DNA of 64,000 nt. Origin: Anthoceros angustus (lineage: Eukaryota > Streptophyta > Anthocerotopsida > Anthocerotales > Anthocerotaceae). Positions within the stretch are counted from its first letter, which is position 1; the number at the start of each line of letters is the position of its first letter. The notes under the pieces are model-generated. The model ran no database searches and was not told where the DNA came from. It saw only the letters and a list, made by a program, of their open reading frames with translations. Position numbers and translations under genes: made by a program. Positions 46,051-58,410 of the stretch are shown here, in pieces. The DNA is taken from NCBI GenBank assembly GCA_010909165.1, contig MU008187.1:66247-130246 (forward strand), given 5' to 3'.

Positions 46051-47175
46051 TCCACCTCTCTTCTCACACTCCGCGTCCTTTCGTGCATATAGCTCCTTCC
46101 CTTTTTACCGCGTCTTGTTTCCAGTCATTTTCCCTTCTTCCTTCTATCCCTTGGTTGCGCTCACCTTCGGAATTCTCCTCCGAATCCTCTGGTCTCCTCT
46201 TGGTGGAGCTACAGTCGGTTGAAGAAACTATCCTCCTCCATGAGGCTCGCCGGACGAATAGTACTTCTTCTTCTTTTTGTATTTCTTTTTGTCCTTGCGC
46301 CCTTGTTCGAGTTCTTCTTCTCTTCGCGTTGGACTCCTCATAGTTCGGGCGACTTTGATCGCCCGATCCAAATCTTTCTTTCGGAGGCCTTACGTGTCTT
46401 CCCATCTCCGCCCAATCCTCTTGCAAACCAGTGAATGGCCATTAGCTCAGTGCGGACCGGCCCGATCCGTTGTGGAACCTTTCCACATAAGCTGCGTGTC
46501 TCCTTCTTCCCTCTCCTCCCTCGAGTTTGGACAAGACATATCCTTCCACATCGACCCCTCTGATCTTTCACAAAAGCTCTCTTCAAGGCCCCAAAGTAGG
46601 TAGGGGTGTGGCGGAAGCTATGTACTCCGCTTGTACCACTTGGCCGCGCTCGCGTAAGACTCCATAAAGCAGTGGGCACGATCGCATCCTCCACGGTTGG
46701 CGTCGCTCAAAGCGCTCGACAAACTCGTCGGGATCCTCATGGCCCTTCTTTTCTCCATACAGCGGGTAAGATTGTAGTAGTATCGCCATAACTACCGGGT
46801 AGTACTTTCAGCAGCTGCGGTAGTTGGCGCCACTACGTGCGGGTGACCTCTACATTCACAGTTGGTGAATTGCGGCGGGTCTAGGCAATCGGGCGAGATC
46901 AAAAGACAAAGGTGGGATCGGTGCGGCCTTGTACACGTAGTCGAGAGTTGGGAATCGAATCCGTTAAGATCCGATCCCTAGTTCGAGTTGACTCTGCCCT
47001 TCCTCCGGCAAATGTGATCTCCGGTGCTCTCCTCGTAACTCTCTAATCTTTCCATTGCTTGGCGTTGTCTTGCGAGCGTTTCCCCACAGTCGGATCGCTT
47101 GTCTCCACAGGCATCCATCAATCTAGTAATGCTAGACTCTCGTAAGCTATGGTTAGTTCTTCCTCGTCCTTGTGA
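46050..47175 (-). pseudogene. Element B gag
   Basis: KKGHEDPDEFVERFERR, then VRTELMAIHWFARGLG, match the retrotransposon gag of A and C. Frames are split at about 46600-46690 and elsewhere. Its first codons lie near 47130-47110, next to the PBS. Confidence 0.75.
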
Positions 47176-47179
47176 TTCC

Positions 47180-47196
47180 ATTCCCAGGCGCCAAAA
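47180..47196 (-). other. Primer-binding site of element B
   Basis: On the minus strand TTTTGGCGCCTGGGAATGG directly follows the 5' LTR end. Confidence 0.7.
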
Positions 47197-50100
47197 TGTG
47201 GTGTGGATTGTGTCGAGGGGACACCGTGAGGTCCACATTCACCCTCAATGTCGTTAGGCTTAGGATTCGCTCCCAAGGGAATGGTTTGTGCCGAGGCGCT
47301 AACTTCTATCGCTCGACCTTCACCTAAGTCAAGACTTACTTGCTATTACTCCTCTTACCTATCTACTCAACCACTACTACCCCCTGTCTACTACCGACTC
47401 TTATTCCACCAAATCTCATTCCACGACCGGTGCTCTCACCATAGTTGCTTCGACCGGTGGGTCCCACACCAAACCCTAGCGACTTATTTCCGTAGCCGCG
47501 GATCCCAGGCGTCCACAGCGTGCGGATCGGCTTTATTCGCACTCCACATGCACACACATTCCTAGGGACCTAAATTCCACAAATCCTCACACTCACACAC
47601 ACAAAGGGCCACACTCACACACACAAGGGCTGTTCCCCTTGTGCACTTTCCACAGCACGGTTTGGTTTCTTTTGGATTCACACAATTCTCCACTTGCTAG
47701 CCTCTCAATTAGTTCCCTTCTCAACCTCTCACACGCCAGCGTCTGATGTTTAGTCACTCCTTCACCCAATCTTCTCCTCTCTCTCTCTCCCTCAACGCGC
47801 AGCTTCAACCATCCACTCAACACTTCTCTCTTTGAACACAACTAGGGGACAAGTGTGAAGGAAAAAAGAACCCCAGGCGTCACGGGCGTTGAGCAAGCTC
47901 GGACCCGCCCGCGATCCCTTGGTTTCCTCCTCCTTTGTCGCAAGATTGCTTTCACCCTCCTCCCTGCGGAGCAAGCTCGACCACCCCAGGGCGTCTGCGC
48001 ACCGCCTCATCAATCGGACGTCTCCAACCAGCCCCAGGCGTGGGGATCTCAACCGGGGTTATCGCGTGAGGGACCTAATTGCCCCTCTTATACATCGGTG
48101 GGGCACCACGGATTTTAGGTCCTAAGATGGCTATCAAGGGCCACAATTCGGGCGATCCTAGGTCGATCAGCATCCTAACCAAATTATCTTTAGGTTGCTA
48201 CCACCTCGCCTCGCTGTCTGCGCTACCTCGACTTGGCCGTCACGGCCCCTCGTCCTCCATTCGCCGCCACGAGCTCTCCGCCACGCGGTCGGACGGGTTC
48301 TCCACACTACTTCCACCTCACATCGCTGCTGGGCGTCGAATTTGAGGTGTACCACCCAGCTTCGCATCTTCGGCCGCCTATTCTTGAGGATTATTACGGT
48401 TCCTCGTCCACCCAAGCTGGACCTCCTCCTCAACTCCTCCAAAGTCGCCTCCATAATAGGGGCCAACCCCACACCGGCGCGTGGTAGAAGTATGCACGGG
48501 TCCTCACTTGCGATGGGTAGGCCCTGATCCCTCCTATTTCCACACGCACATGGGCGGTGAGGTTAAGCCACGTTCTCCATTCACATATAGACCGGGCACA
48601 TAAGTTTCCTCATCCATGTGCGTAATATAATAGGACCCCTCTGCGGTGAGGTGCTTACCCTCCTCCCGTAGGCTACACAGTTGCACAGCCTATGTCCTCG
48701 CGAGGCGCCACGTCGCACTGGCCCGCCCACTTCCGGGTTGGTTGCGCCAATGGTGGCGGTTTCGACTACGGTAGTGGACTCCACGGTCGTTTTCGGCCAA
48801 CATGTAGGTGAGGTTCGGCTACCTCGGTTCTTTGCTTCCTTCCTCGGTAGGCCTTCCGCTACTCCGATCGTGGTCACCTTCCTTCCCTTTGTCTTTTCGG
48901 CCACGTGCCTCATCCGCTCCCTTATATCGCTCCGCTAGCTTATGGGCCTTTTCCAGGGGCCGCTTCACTCCCGGGCTCGCAACAACTCCCCACCATCTCG
49001 GTTCGTCTCGTGGGCATCCTTAATTTGAGCCATGAGTGCTTCCTGGCGCTCGTCATGGCAACTTCTCACAGGCCTGCACAAATCTTCTTGAATCTTGGCC
49101 CTTATTTCCTCTAGGTTCGCTTGTCTTCCTCCAGTTGCTTGCGCTTGGCCTCCTCTTCGTCAAACGGCCTTCACCACTTCCTCCGTCCGCACAGGCGGTG
49201 AGAGCTAAAGCTTGATCCAACAAATCCCTTGGGCGGATCATCGGCGTGGTCGGCTCCTGCAAGTCCACTTGTTGCGGCCCCCGCGACGCCATCCCTCGAG
49301 AACTTTCCTCCCCAGTGCACCCTCACTCGGTTGCATCCACCTCTGTTGCGGTGGAGTCCCTTGAAAATCTCTTCCCATCTTTGAGGAGGGTCCGCCTCGA
49401 GGCCTAAACCCTCGGAGTTGATTCATCATGCATCCAGTCGGCAAAATTGTCCTCGGATCGCGCCTCCTCTTACCTCCAGCTGGTTTGGCTTTCATTTTCT
49501 GTGGCGCCCGTTTTCGACACAGTGACCGCGCATCCTTCACCTTTTGATGCCTTTCACCCCGGTCTTCCTCCTTTTCTTTGGAATTTCCTTCTCCTCCTCC
49601 AGGCTGTCGCCCACTCCCAGCTATCGATTTTTCCTCCTTGGGCTCCTCCGCCTTCCATTTCACCTCCCTAAGGCTTCCACATGTGGAGGAGGCTACAATC
49701 TCCACCTCTGGCGCAGTTAGCGTAAACATAAAGATGGACGAAATGGTGAGATTAGAGAGGCCGAGGCGGAGGAAATCAAGTTCAACCTCTCTTCACACAA
49801 CTTGTCGAGAGAATTCGCTTCGATCTTCGCCCTTGACCACTTCATGAAGGCAGCAAGTGGTCGGACAAATAATCGCTTCTTGTCTTTGCGGAAACATAGG
49901 AACCATGGCGGACCCATCAACTGCTGTTGCCAAATCCCTCAACCCGTTGGGTTCGGTCGCTTTAACGGGCGGTGCTGCTTTCTTGTGCTTCTTTTCAGCG
50001 GCTCCATCACCAAACCCGCCCTCCTCCTTGCCCGCCCATACACCCTTCTAACCGGCTCGGTCCCAATCCTGCGGCTTCTAAATCCCTTTGGTGCTGTCCT

Positions 50101-50912
50101 TGGTGGCCCGCACCTCCACCAGTCCCAGTTCATGTAATTCCACCGCTCTTCCATGAAACCCGGCTTGACTCCTTCACCCCGGCTCCATCGAACTTTCCAA
50201 TGATCCATGTTGGCCATTGGGCAAGCACAATTTGGTGGTGACCTTGGGCGCCATCCCTCCCGGTCTTCTGGTCTCGCGCCACAACCAGCGCCACCGCGAA
50301 TTTCACGGAGGTCGGTCTCGGGTTCCTACCTCCTCGGCAAGGAGGCGCGCGTCGCGCCTTCCTCCTCTGCGTCGCGCCTCGCGATGTCGCGTGAGGTTGA
50401 GCTCCTTCCCGTTGCGCCTCGCGCCCTCCTGGATCACGGTGCCCCAGGACCGCGGCTCCTCGACTTGTCGCGCTGGCCGTCGTCGCGCTCCGCCGCTCGC
50501 TCCGTCCGGCCGCCGTTGCGCTCCGTTGTTTGAGCAGGATTACATCATTCCTAGGGTTAAGTTTCCCGGGTTCCCCTACTCTGTTCGACCTCTGACTTTC
50601 CCAATCCACAACCCACACTCATTCGGCTACGCGCGTGGTCGACCCCAACTTATAGACTCTAATTATTCCAAACCCCCTATCACATATATAGACTTTTTTT
50701 TAGGAACATTCGAGTCCATGGGCCAAGGAACACCAAATTCCCGGACCATTTATTTTTAACCTAGGCAATAAAACAAAAGAACTCCATAGGCCAAGGACAT
50801 TTTACTATGAATATCCCCAACTACGTCACCACGACTTATTTTCCACTCCACCAAAAACAAAAAAATTCACTTGAGGCACATTTTACGGGGTTTCGAGACT
50901 AGATCGTTTACA
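47197..50912 (-). repeat. Element B 5' LTR
   Basis: It pairs with 30203-33941. The inverted TATA box is near 50680 (CACATATATAGACTTTT) and the inverted ATGGCGCCCAAGG at 50254. The LTR start (TGTAAACGATCTAG on minus) abuts element C LTR sequence at 50913. Confidence 0.85.
48580..50254 (-). pseudogene. LTR-encoded reading frame, copy in B 5' LTR
   Basis: From the ATG at 50254: NMDHWKVRW, GEGVKPGFMEERWNYMN, RRVYGRARRRAG (to about 49940), KDKKRLFVRPL, MKWSRAKIEANSLDKLCEERLN (near 49850-49780), then VEIVASSTCGSLREVKWKAE, KEKEEDRGERHQKVKD, and a charged coiled-coil end (about 49290-48700) with a terminal GPIILRTWMRK-type block. Many frameshifts. I recognise no domain. Confidence 0.5.
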
Positions 50913-52010
50913 AGGAGGAAGTATGTGGGATAGCGTGAGGCGAGGTAACAACCTAAAGATAATTTGGTTAGGATCTTTGCTTGGACCTAGGATCGCTCGA
51001 GTGTGGGCGCGTCTCTTGGCGATAGCCATCTTGGGACCTAAAAATCCAGGCGGTGCCCGGCCCGATGTATAAGAGGGCGGTGGGTCCCTCACGTCGGATA
51101 ATTCTGGTTGAGATCCCCACGCTGCACTGTGGCTGGTTGGAGACGTCCGATTGCGGAGGCGGTGTGCGAGGCGCTCCTAGGGGTGGAGCTTGCTCCTGGG
51201 GAGGAGGGGTGATAAAGCAATCTTCGACAAAGGAGGAGGAAACCAAGGGATTGGCGGCGGCGGTCTCGGAGCTTGCTCACGCCTGTGTGGCCGGGGTTCT
51301 TCTTTCCTTCACACTTGTCCCTAGTTGTGTTCGAATTAGCGAGAAGTGTTGAGTGGATGGTTGGAAGCTTGGCGAGTTGAGGGAGAGAGAGAGAGAGAGA
51401 AGATTGGGTGAAGGAGTGACTAAACAGCGATGCGAGGTGTGAGAGAGGGTTGAGAAGGGAACTAATTGAGAGGCTAGCGGTGGAGATTGTGTGAATCAAA
51501 AGAAACCAAACCGGTCTTCTGGTGGAAGCGTCAAGGGGAACAGTTCCTTTAAAGTTGTGTGAGTGTGGCGCCCTTTGTGTGTGTGTGTGGAGCGGTGAGG
51601 ATTTGTGGAATTTAGGTCCCTAGGAATCGTGTGTGTGTGCATGAAATGTGGAGTGCGAGAATAAAGGATCCGTGCACGGTGGGCCGCCCGCGGGGATCCG
51701 CGCGCGCTCGGAAATAAGTCGCTAGGGTTTGGGTGTGGGACCCACCTCGGTGGTCGAAGCAACTACCGGTGAGAGCCCGGTCGTGGAAAGTCGTGGAATA
51801 AGAGGCTGGTATGGACAAGTCGGGGGTAGTAGTGGTTGAGTAGATAGGTAAGAGGAGTAATAGCAAGTAAGTCTTGACTTAGGTGAAGGTCGAGCGATAG
51901 AAGTTAGCGTCTCTTGGCACAAACCATTCCCTTGGGAGCGAATCCTAAGCCTACGACATTGAGGGTGAATGTGGACCTCACGGTGTCCGGACACGAATCC
52001 ACACTCCACA
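50913..52010 (+). repeat. Element C 5' LTR, second part
   Basis: It matches the last 1.1 kb of the C 3' LTR (about 60290-61374) and ends CACACTCCACA. Its missing start is at 27588-30202. GA tract near 51385, GT tract near 51575. Confidence 0.85.
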
Positions 52011-52011
52011 T

Positions 52012-52030
52012 TTTGGCGCGCGGAATGGAA
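52012..52030 (+). other. Primer-binding site of element C
   Basis: TTTGGCGCGCGGAATGGA follows the LTR end at 52010. Confidence 0.65.
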
Positions 52031-52089
52031 ATCATCAAGGACGTGGGGAAGGACTAACCCTAGCTTACGTAGAGTCTAGCATTACTAGA

Positions 52090-53020
52090 TTGATGGATGC
52101 CTCGGGTGGAGACAAGCGATTCGATCGTGGGGAAACGCTTCGCAAGGCGGCAACGCCCGGAAAGATTGAGAGTTACGAGGAGAGCAGGCGGAGATCACAC
52201 TTCGGACGAGGAAGGGGAGTCAACTCGGAACTAGGGATCGGATCTTAGATTGATTCCCAACCTGAGCGGTACAAGGGCCGGTACCCATTCCACCTTGTCT
52301 TTTGATCTCGCTCCAGTGCCTAGATCCGCGTCCGTCAAACTTCGTGAATGTAGAGTCGGTCGGGTAGTGGCGCGTCAACTACATCGTTGAAAGTACTACC
52401 CGGTAGCCAGCGATCTCGGTGCTCGTTACTAAGCAATCTTACCGTTATGGAGAAAAGAAGGGCCATGAGGATCCCGACGAGTTTGTCGAGCGTTTTTGAG
52501 CGCTTGCCAACGGAGGATGCGCATGTTTTATGGAGTCTTACGCGGGCGGCCAAGTGGTACAAGCGGGAGTACATAGCTTCGCCACACCTACTTTGGGGCC
52601 TTGAGAGAGCTTTTGTGAAAGGTTGAGAGGGTCGATGTGGAAGGATATGTCTGTCCAAACTCGAGGGATTGCGGAGAGGGAAGAAGGAGACACGCAGCTT
52701 ATGTGGAAAGGTTCCACCTACGGATCTGGTCCGCACAGCTAATGGCCATTGGTTTGCAAGAGGATTGGGCGAGATGGGAAGGCACGTCGTCTCGGTGAGA
52801 AAGATTTGGATCGGGCGATTAAAGGCGCTCCGAACTAGGAGTCCAACGGAGAGAAGAAGAACTCGAACAAGGCACGGAAGGACAAAAGAAATACAAAAGA
52901 AGAAGAAGTACTATATTCCTCCGATGGATTCAGCGGAGGAGGATAGTCTTCAATGACTCCTCGGGTAGCTCACGGAAGAGGAGACCGGCGAGGATTCGGA
53001 GGAGAATTTCGTCAAGGTGA
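52090..53020 (+). pseudogene. Element C gag
   Basis: FERLPTEDAHVLWSLTRAAK and YKREYIASPHLLWGLERAF (near 52480-52620), then GHWFARGLGEMGRHVV (near 52740-52790), fit the same gag as element A. Frames change at about 52625 and 52660. Confidence 0.75.
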
Positions 53021-54550
53021 GCGCAAGGGATAGAAGGAAGAAGGAAAAAATGGGAAACAAGACGACGTGCAAAAGGGAAGGGCTATATGCACGAAAGGGA
53101 GCAGTGAGAAGAGAGGTGGAAACAAGAAAAAGTGGAGCAACAAGGGAACAAGATGGAGGAAATGATGGTCAAACCGAGAAACTCCATCTTAATGCCATCA
53201 AGGACCATGATAGAAGAAGGGTTGCTCGGAGCGCGGGCGAATCTCTCGCTCAACTTGTGGACAGAGGGCACTCGAATCGTCCACAAACAAAAGTGCAACC
53301 ACGGGCTCGAGGAGGAGGATGAGGAGATGTGCTTGGAAGATACATACCAAATTCAAGAGGCAACACCGATCTCTGGGTACCAAAACTTTGTACCTCGAGT
53401 TTGCGAAACCCCGGCATGGGCATTCGCAATCGGATGGGAACCCCGCAAATGAGTGCCGTCAGTTACAATTGAGGGTTCGGGCATCTTGCTGGATGCCCCT
53501 CCGCATCTCGCCAGGGAATGGTGATTTTGAAAGGCTGTGGATGCAAGCAATCGAGTCACGTGGCCGCGTCTGCCGGACAAAAAACAGTGAGGATCGCTCA
53601 ACCTCCGATTCTGGCCACCCCGCATGACAAAGCCTGCCCGCAATGCAAGTCGAAGATGCGCTCATGGGCGTATGGGAGGATTCCGAGGCACGGTGTCGAG
53701 GAGCCCGGAAGGGTTGGGGATGTGGATAGTGGGTATTACGGAACTCCCGCGATGGGCTCGGACGAGGCGAGGAAGGCGGACACCCTAAGAAGGGGGGCGA
53801 GGGAAAAAAGGAAGAAGAAGAGTGGGAGCTTCCATAACGTCCGCAAGTGAGGAGGAAGAGGCGTCTTCATCAGCGGGAAGGAAGAGTCCAACCACAAAAA
53901 CGAGGGACTCGGTATGGAGTCGGCGAAAAAGAAAGGGCATGCGAATCCAGGACGGGAGCAAGGCACGACGCCACACTTAACGCGAGGGTTGCGATTTTGG
54001 ATGGCATCACGGTGTAACTCCCTTAGCGAGACCGCGGATTCGAGGGTGAAGTGCAAAAGCAGGGGGCAGTGGGACTCGAGTCGACACATGGGCGAAAAAC
54101 CCGCAAGAGGAAAAAAGGATGAGTCGGCGTTTCCGATGTCGGGAAGGTTATGGATATGATCCGACAAGAACGAACAGACTCAACGGTCGTACCTTTGGCC
54201 AACCACGACCCACCCTCGGCTTTTTGACCGCAACATCTCAAAAGCTCATGCTTGAAATGACGGTGGGGTTGGCAAGGAGAAAGCCACACGGTGTTCCTTT
54301 CAATTTGGCGGACGCTATCATGGACCAAAAGTTCATGATAACGTTGACGACTTCTCAGGACAATCGCATCGCCAAAGGTGGGGCATTGAAGGCACAACCC
54401 AAGAAGAGAACCTTTCCACCCCAAGGCAAATCCCTTCTGTGAATATGGTGGCCATGATGGACCGGTCTGTGAGCTCTGAGATAGAAATTGCGGGATGTGT
54501 AATCAAGAAGGTGCCGCTAGATTCCGGTCGAGTCAACATCATGACGAGGA
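53021..54550 (+). pseudogene. Element C gag-pol linker
   Basis: Charged blocks follow gag (RREVETRKSGATREQDGG near 53110, MCLEDTYQIQEATP near 53330) and lead to MITLTTSQDN near 54330. Broken frames; homologous to A and B linkers. Confidence 0.5.
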
Positions 54551-54619
54551 GACCGCTCGGAAGCTTGGGTTGCGTGAGAACATAAAAATCTTGGGGCGGA
54601 CATGTCCAAAATGGCCATA

Positions 54620-54960
54620 GAGGGGAGTCCTAACCCATATTGGTACCATTCCGCACCTCATGGACTACGTGGTCATTAAACAAAAAGCGCGCCAGGTATG
54701 AGGTTCTCATTGACGAACATGGATGTATGGGGCACGTTGCACCTTCAAATGGGCGAGAAGGAAGTGGGATTCAAACCTCTGGGACCCCAAAATTAAGGAG
54801 GAAGGATATGTTTGACTTGGAGCAGAGATACGTCGTGGGGAGACACCCAACGGAGGGATACACCTCTGAAGATACCTGGAGAGGATGAGAAGGAGAAATT
54901 CCCATTCGCACATATTTCGTCGATGAAGAGGACGATTCGGAGAGATATTCCCATTCCATC
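54620..54960 (+). pseudogene. Element C aspartic protease region
   Basis: YEVLIDEHGCMGHVAPSNG (near 54700), then FDLEQRYVVGRHPTEGYTSED, fit the same region in A and B. No certain catalytic motif. Confidence 0.5.
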
Positions 54961-55089
54961 AACCTATTAGGGTGCTATGGAGTCACAATTGACAACCCGG
55001 TGGTCGGGGAGGAGACCGGAGGCCGGAGGTCGAGGAACAAGAAGAGGTGGGCGAGCCGGGGCGATCCTGGACAAACTTCGGAGGTGCGA

Positions 55090-56190
55090 GGAGGTGTCTC
55101 ACGTTTTCTCGACGACCTATTCGGAATGGGGAATGCCAAGGAGAACCAAGACAGTAGGAGGAAGGGTTGGCATCACATCCGCGCCGGTGGAGAGAGAGTG
55201 CAGACGGATGAGGTCAAGGATGTGGAAGTGTTGCGGCAAGGTCCTTAAGTTTTCGAGCAGGATGAATGCGGACTTGGAAAGGGGTATGAACTTATGAATT
55301 TATCCACGTTTTGCTTTTGACGTTACGGACATGAAGGGTATACCGAGGGAGTGGGGAGCACAAGATTGATCTCGAGCCGGGTGCCGTGCGGTCGGATCTG
55401 CAATACAAGCTAAATCCAAAGTATTCATGAAGGTAAAGGAACAATTGGAGCTTTACTTGCGACGTCATATATCCTATTGTGACATCGGTGGGTAGCCCCA
55501 ATTGTGGTGGTTCCCAAAAAGCGAAGGGAAGATACGTGCCAGATTGGAGGAAGTTAAACAAGGTGACCAAAAAGACCATTACCCGCTTCCATTCATAGAC
55601 AACATCTTGGACTTAGTTGCGGGAGAATGGTCTACTGCTCGGATGGGTATTCGGTATAACCGCTACATCTCGGGAGAGTGATTGGCCCTACCTTCACTAC
55701 GGGAACCTATGCCTACAAACGGAGCGTTCGGATTAACAGGGCACCGTGATCCTTCATGCGACGTTGTCAAGATTTTCAAGGAATACCTTAGGGACTTCAT
55801 GGAGGTCTTCCTGGATGACTTCGTGTTTGGGCGAAGATCACCTCAACCACCTTCGCAAATGTCCGGAACGGTGTCAACGACAATTGTGTCTACATCCCGA
55901 GAATGTTATTTCGGCATGCGGTATTTTGTTGGGGCACCGCATTTGCTGGGGATAGAGGTCGACCGGATAAGGTCAAAATCATTCGCCTCAAGCCACCTAC
56001 CACACAAGGAGCTTAGGGATTCCTCGGAATGGTAGGCTATTATCAAGGTTTGTGAAGAATTTCTCCGTAAGGGCGCTCACATGCAGCAAGGACCGGTGGT
56101 GGGAATGGAAAAAAGCGAGGAGGCCTTCAATGATCTTCGCACCACCACATCACGGACCCACGCCGGGGCACGAACAAGAAGTTCCACGTA
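55090..56190 (+). pseudogene. Element C reverse transcriptase
   Basis: From N to C: HEF-type start (near 55290), IVVVPKKR (near 55500), GTYAYKRS, FKEYLRDFMEVFLDDFVFG with the FLDD form of the catalytic motif (near 55780-55830), EDHLNHL.KCPERC, ILLGHR, VDRIRSK, GFLGMVGYY (near 56020-56040). The motif set is that of a Ty3/gypsy RT, and the wording leans to the Athila/Tat side. Frames are broken. Confidence 0.8.
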
Positions 56191-56520
56191 GGCGTTTGCC
56201 TATGCAATCGGTACCATTCTAAGCCAAAGGGATGACAAGAAGCACGATTATCCAATCTATTATGCGGGAGGCTCGACGAAGAAGTATACCACCACCGAGG
56301 AGGCGCTAGGATGGTGTACTCGGTTCAAGTTTTCGCTATTTGCTATCCTACGAGTTCGTCTTCCATGTGGACCACTTCGCCTCAAACACCGGTAAACAAA
56401 AGACTTGTCGGACGCATAGCAAGATGGATCCTACTCGCAAGAATTCACGTTCACGGTGGAGACCAGAGGAGGAGTAAACATGTGAATGCAGATTACATTT
56501 CGAGGTGAAACAGAGGAGGT
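56190..56520 (+). pseudogene. Element C RNase H
   Basis: AYAIGTILSQRDDKKHDYPI, STKKYTTTEEALGWC, then VNKRLVGRIARWILL and SKHVNADYISR match gypsy RNase H (the last at about 56470-56505). Confidence 0.8.
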
Positions 56521-56589
56521 TACACAGACCGACGATTTTCCGATGAAGCTCGTCATGAGAGTTAGAGGGGGCGGCCTATAAGGCGAGGG

Positions 56590-57798
56590 TAAATGGTGGC
56601 TCGGCAGAAATGAGAAGGGAGAACGGATACACAAGGCCCACTCACGAGGAGATGATGGAATTCGAACGGGAAAATACCATCGGATCTTTCGAAACCCCGG
56701 GCGTTTGTGCACTATTCGCGTCCGTTTATGCAAAGACAATCTGTCTCGGACCGGATGGGCGGGGCAGTTATGGGTAACAAGGAGCGGGTTATCCGAGTGT
56801 GAGAGATGCACGAGGGGAAGCGGAGGACATTTCGCACATATCACGTGCAAGAAGGTGCTTGAAACGGGTATGGTGGCAAACCATGCATCGGGATGCTAGG
56901 AGTTTGTTAAACGCGATGCCGCCGAGGGTTGGGAAACCGTCGCAACCACTCAATGGCCAATGGTTCCGATATTGGCCCGCGCCATTCGAGAAATGGGGAA
57001 TAGACTTTGTTGGTCCCATACACCAAAACGAGGGGACAAAACCAATACATCCTCGTGGCCACAGACTATTGCGCGTATGGTGGAAGCCCAAGCACTGCAG
57101 TAGACACACTCATGTAGTGGCGGGTTCCTCTATGAACATTATCACTCGATATGGTCTCCCTTGGAGCTTGTCGGAGAGGGTCACATTTTCAACGGTTATA
57201 TCTCATATGACGATCTACTTCAACGCTTAGCCAGAAAACGACTCCTTATAATCCCAAGGCAAATGGCTTAACGAAAAGGCGAATGGGCTCTTGTGCGGGA
57301 TCCTCAACAAGCTAACGGTGGAATACGCGTCTGGGATCTTAAGCTTCACTCCGCGCATAGATCTGCAGAGAAAATAACAACGCAACAAACACCGTACCTC
57401 ACCTACGGCCATTCTCCTAATGCCTATTGAGTTTGAAATTCCCACCGCGTATCCAGAAACTAACCGCATGGAGGAAAGTCGGTCGCCGTCGCTTCGCTAA
57501 ACATACGAGGGATAGGCAGGCGTTGAGTCATGCAGATATTCAGCGAACGGAAAATATGGCATGACAATCGGTTGCGAAGCAAGAGTGGGTAGTCCCTGAC
57601 TTGGCCTCATTGCGACAATAGGTACATGCACTTTCCGGCAAGCTCCACCTTCTGGATGGGGCCATATAAGTCTCGTCTTGACAATGGCCATACAAGCGCA
57701 GAGTTAGCGTGGACCTCCACTACCACCCGAGTCAATGGGTGGAGGGTCAAGAAGTATTATACATAAGTTGGCGGGGGCCAACAAATGAGAAGGGAGTA
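56590..57798 (+). pseudogene. Element C integrase and PPT
   Basis: TRPTHEEMME (near 56630), then PFEKWGIDFVGPIHQNEGTK (near 56980-57050, the start of the core) and a tail with YMHFPASSTFWMG-type wording near 57620. The PPT AATGAGAAGGGAGTA lies at 57784-57798. Frames are broken and catalytic residues could not be followed. Confidence 0.75.
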
Positions 57799-58009
57799 TG
57801 TAAGATCTAGTCTGGAAACCCTGTTAAAATGTGAAGTGAATTTTTTGTTTTTTGGGAGAGTGGTGTGAAAATAAGTCGATTTGAGTTGGGGATATTCATA
57901 GTAAAAATGTCCTTGGCCTATGGAGTTCTTTTTGTTTTATTGCCTAGGTTAGAAAATAAATGGTCCGAATTTGGTGTTCCTTGGCCCATGGACTCGGAAT
58001 GTTCCCTAA

Positions 58010-58030
58010 AAAGTCTATATATGTGAGATA
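58010..58030 (+). promoter_or_regulatory. TATA box, element C 3' LTR
   Basis: AGTCTATATATGTGAGATAG about 395 bases before the conserved ATG at 58411. Confidence 0.65.
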
Positions 58031-58410
58031 GGGGGTTTGGAATAATTAGAGTCTATAAGTTGGGGTCGGCCGTAGCGAATGAGTGTGGGGTTGTGGATTG
58101 GGATGTGGAAGCGGTCGAGAGGTCTAACAGAGTAGGGGAACACGGGAAACTTAACCCTAGGAAATGAAATCCGTTCAAACAACGGAGCGCAACGGGGGCC
58201 GGGAGCGAGCGGTGGGCGGCGACAGCGGAGTCGAGGCGTGTCGAGCCGTGGAGGGGGCGAGGCGCAACGAAGGGAAGAGCTCACGTCGGCGACATCGCGA
58301 GCAGAGGAGGAAGGCGCGGCGCGCTCCTTGCCGAGGAGGTAGGAACCACAGGCCCGGCCTCAGTGTGGTGGCGTTGGTTTGTGGCGCGAGACCGAAGACC
58401 GTGAGAGAGG

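Larger units (their letters stand above)
30203..50912 (-). mobile_element. Ty3/gypsy element B (minus strand), inserted in C's 5' LTR and interrupted by element A
   Basis: Its 3' LTR is 30203-33941 and its 5' LTR 47197-50912, both about 3.7 kb, in minus orientation. The internal region is in two parts, 33942-36444 (integrase, RNase H, part of RT) and 43800-47196 (start of RT, protease, gag). B is very close to C in sequence. The flanks carry a short AAGG/AGG-type duplication (left ...GTCAAGG, right AGGAGG...), as expected for insertion in GTCGAGGTAGG of the C LTR. Frames are broken by many small indels. Confidence 0.85.

Noticed and set aside
36445-50912. Large segmental inversion instead of nested insertion
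   Set aside because: LTR ends, PBS and PPT are in the correct places for separate elements, and the interrupted parts rejoin in order.
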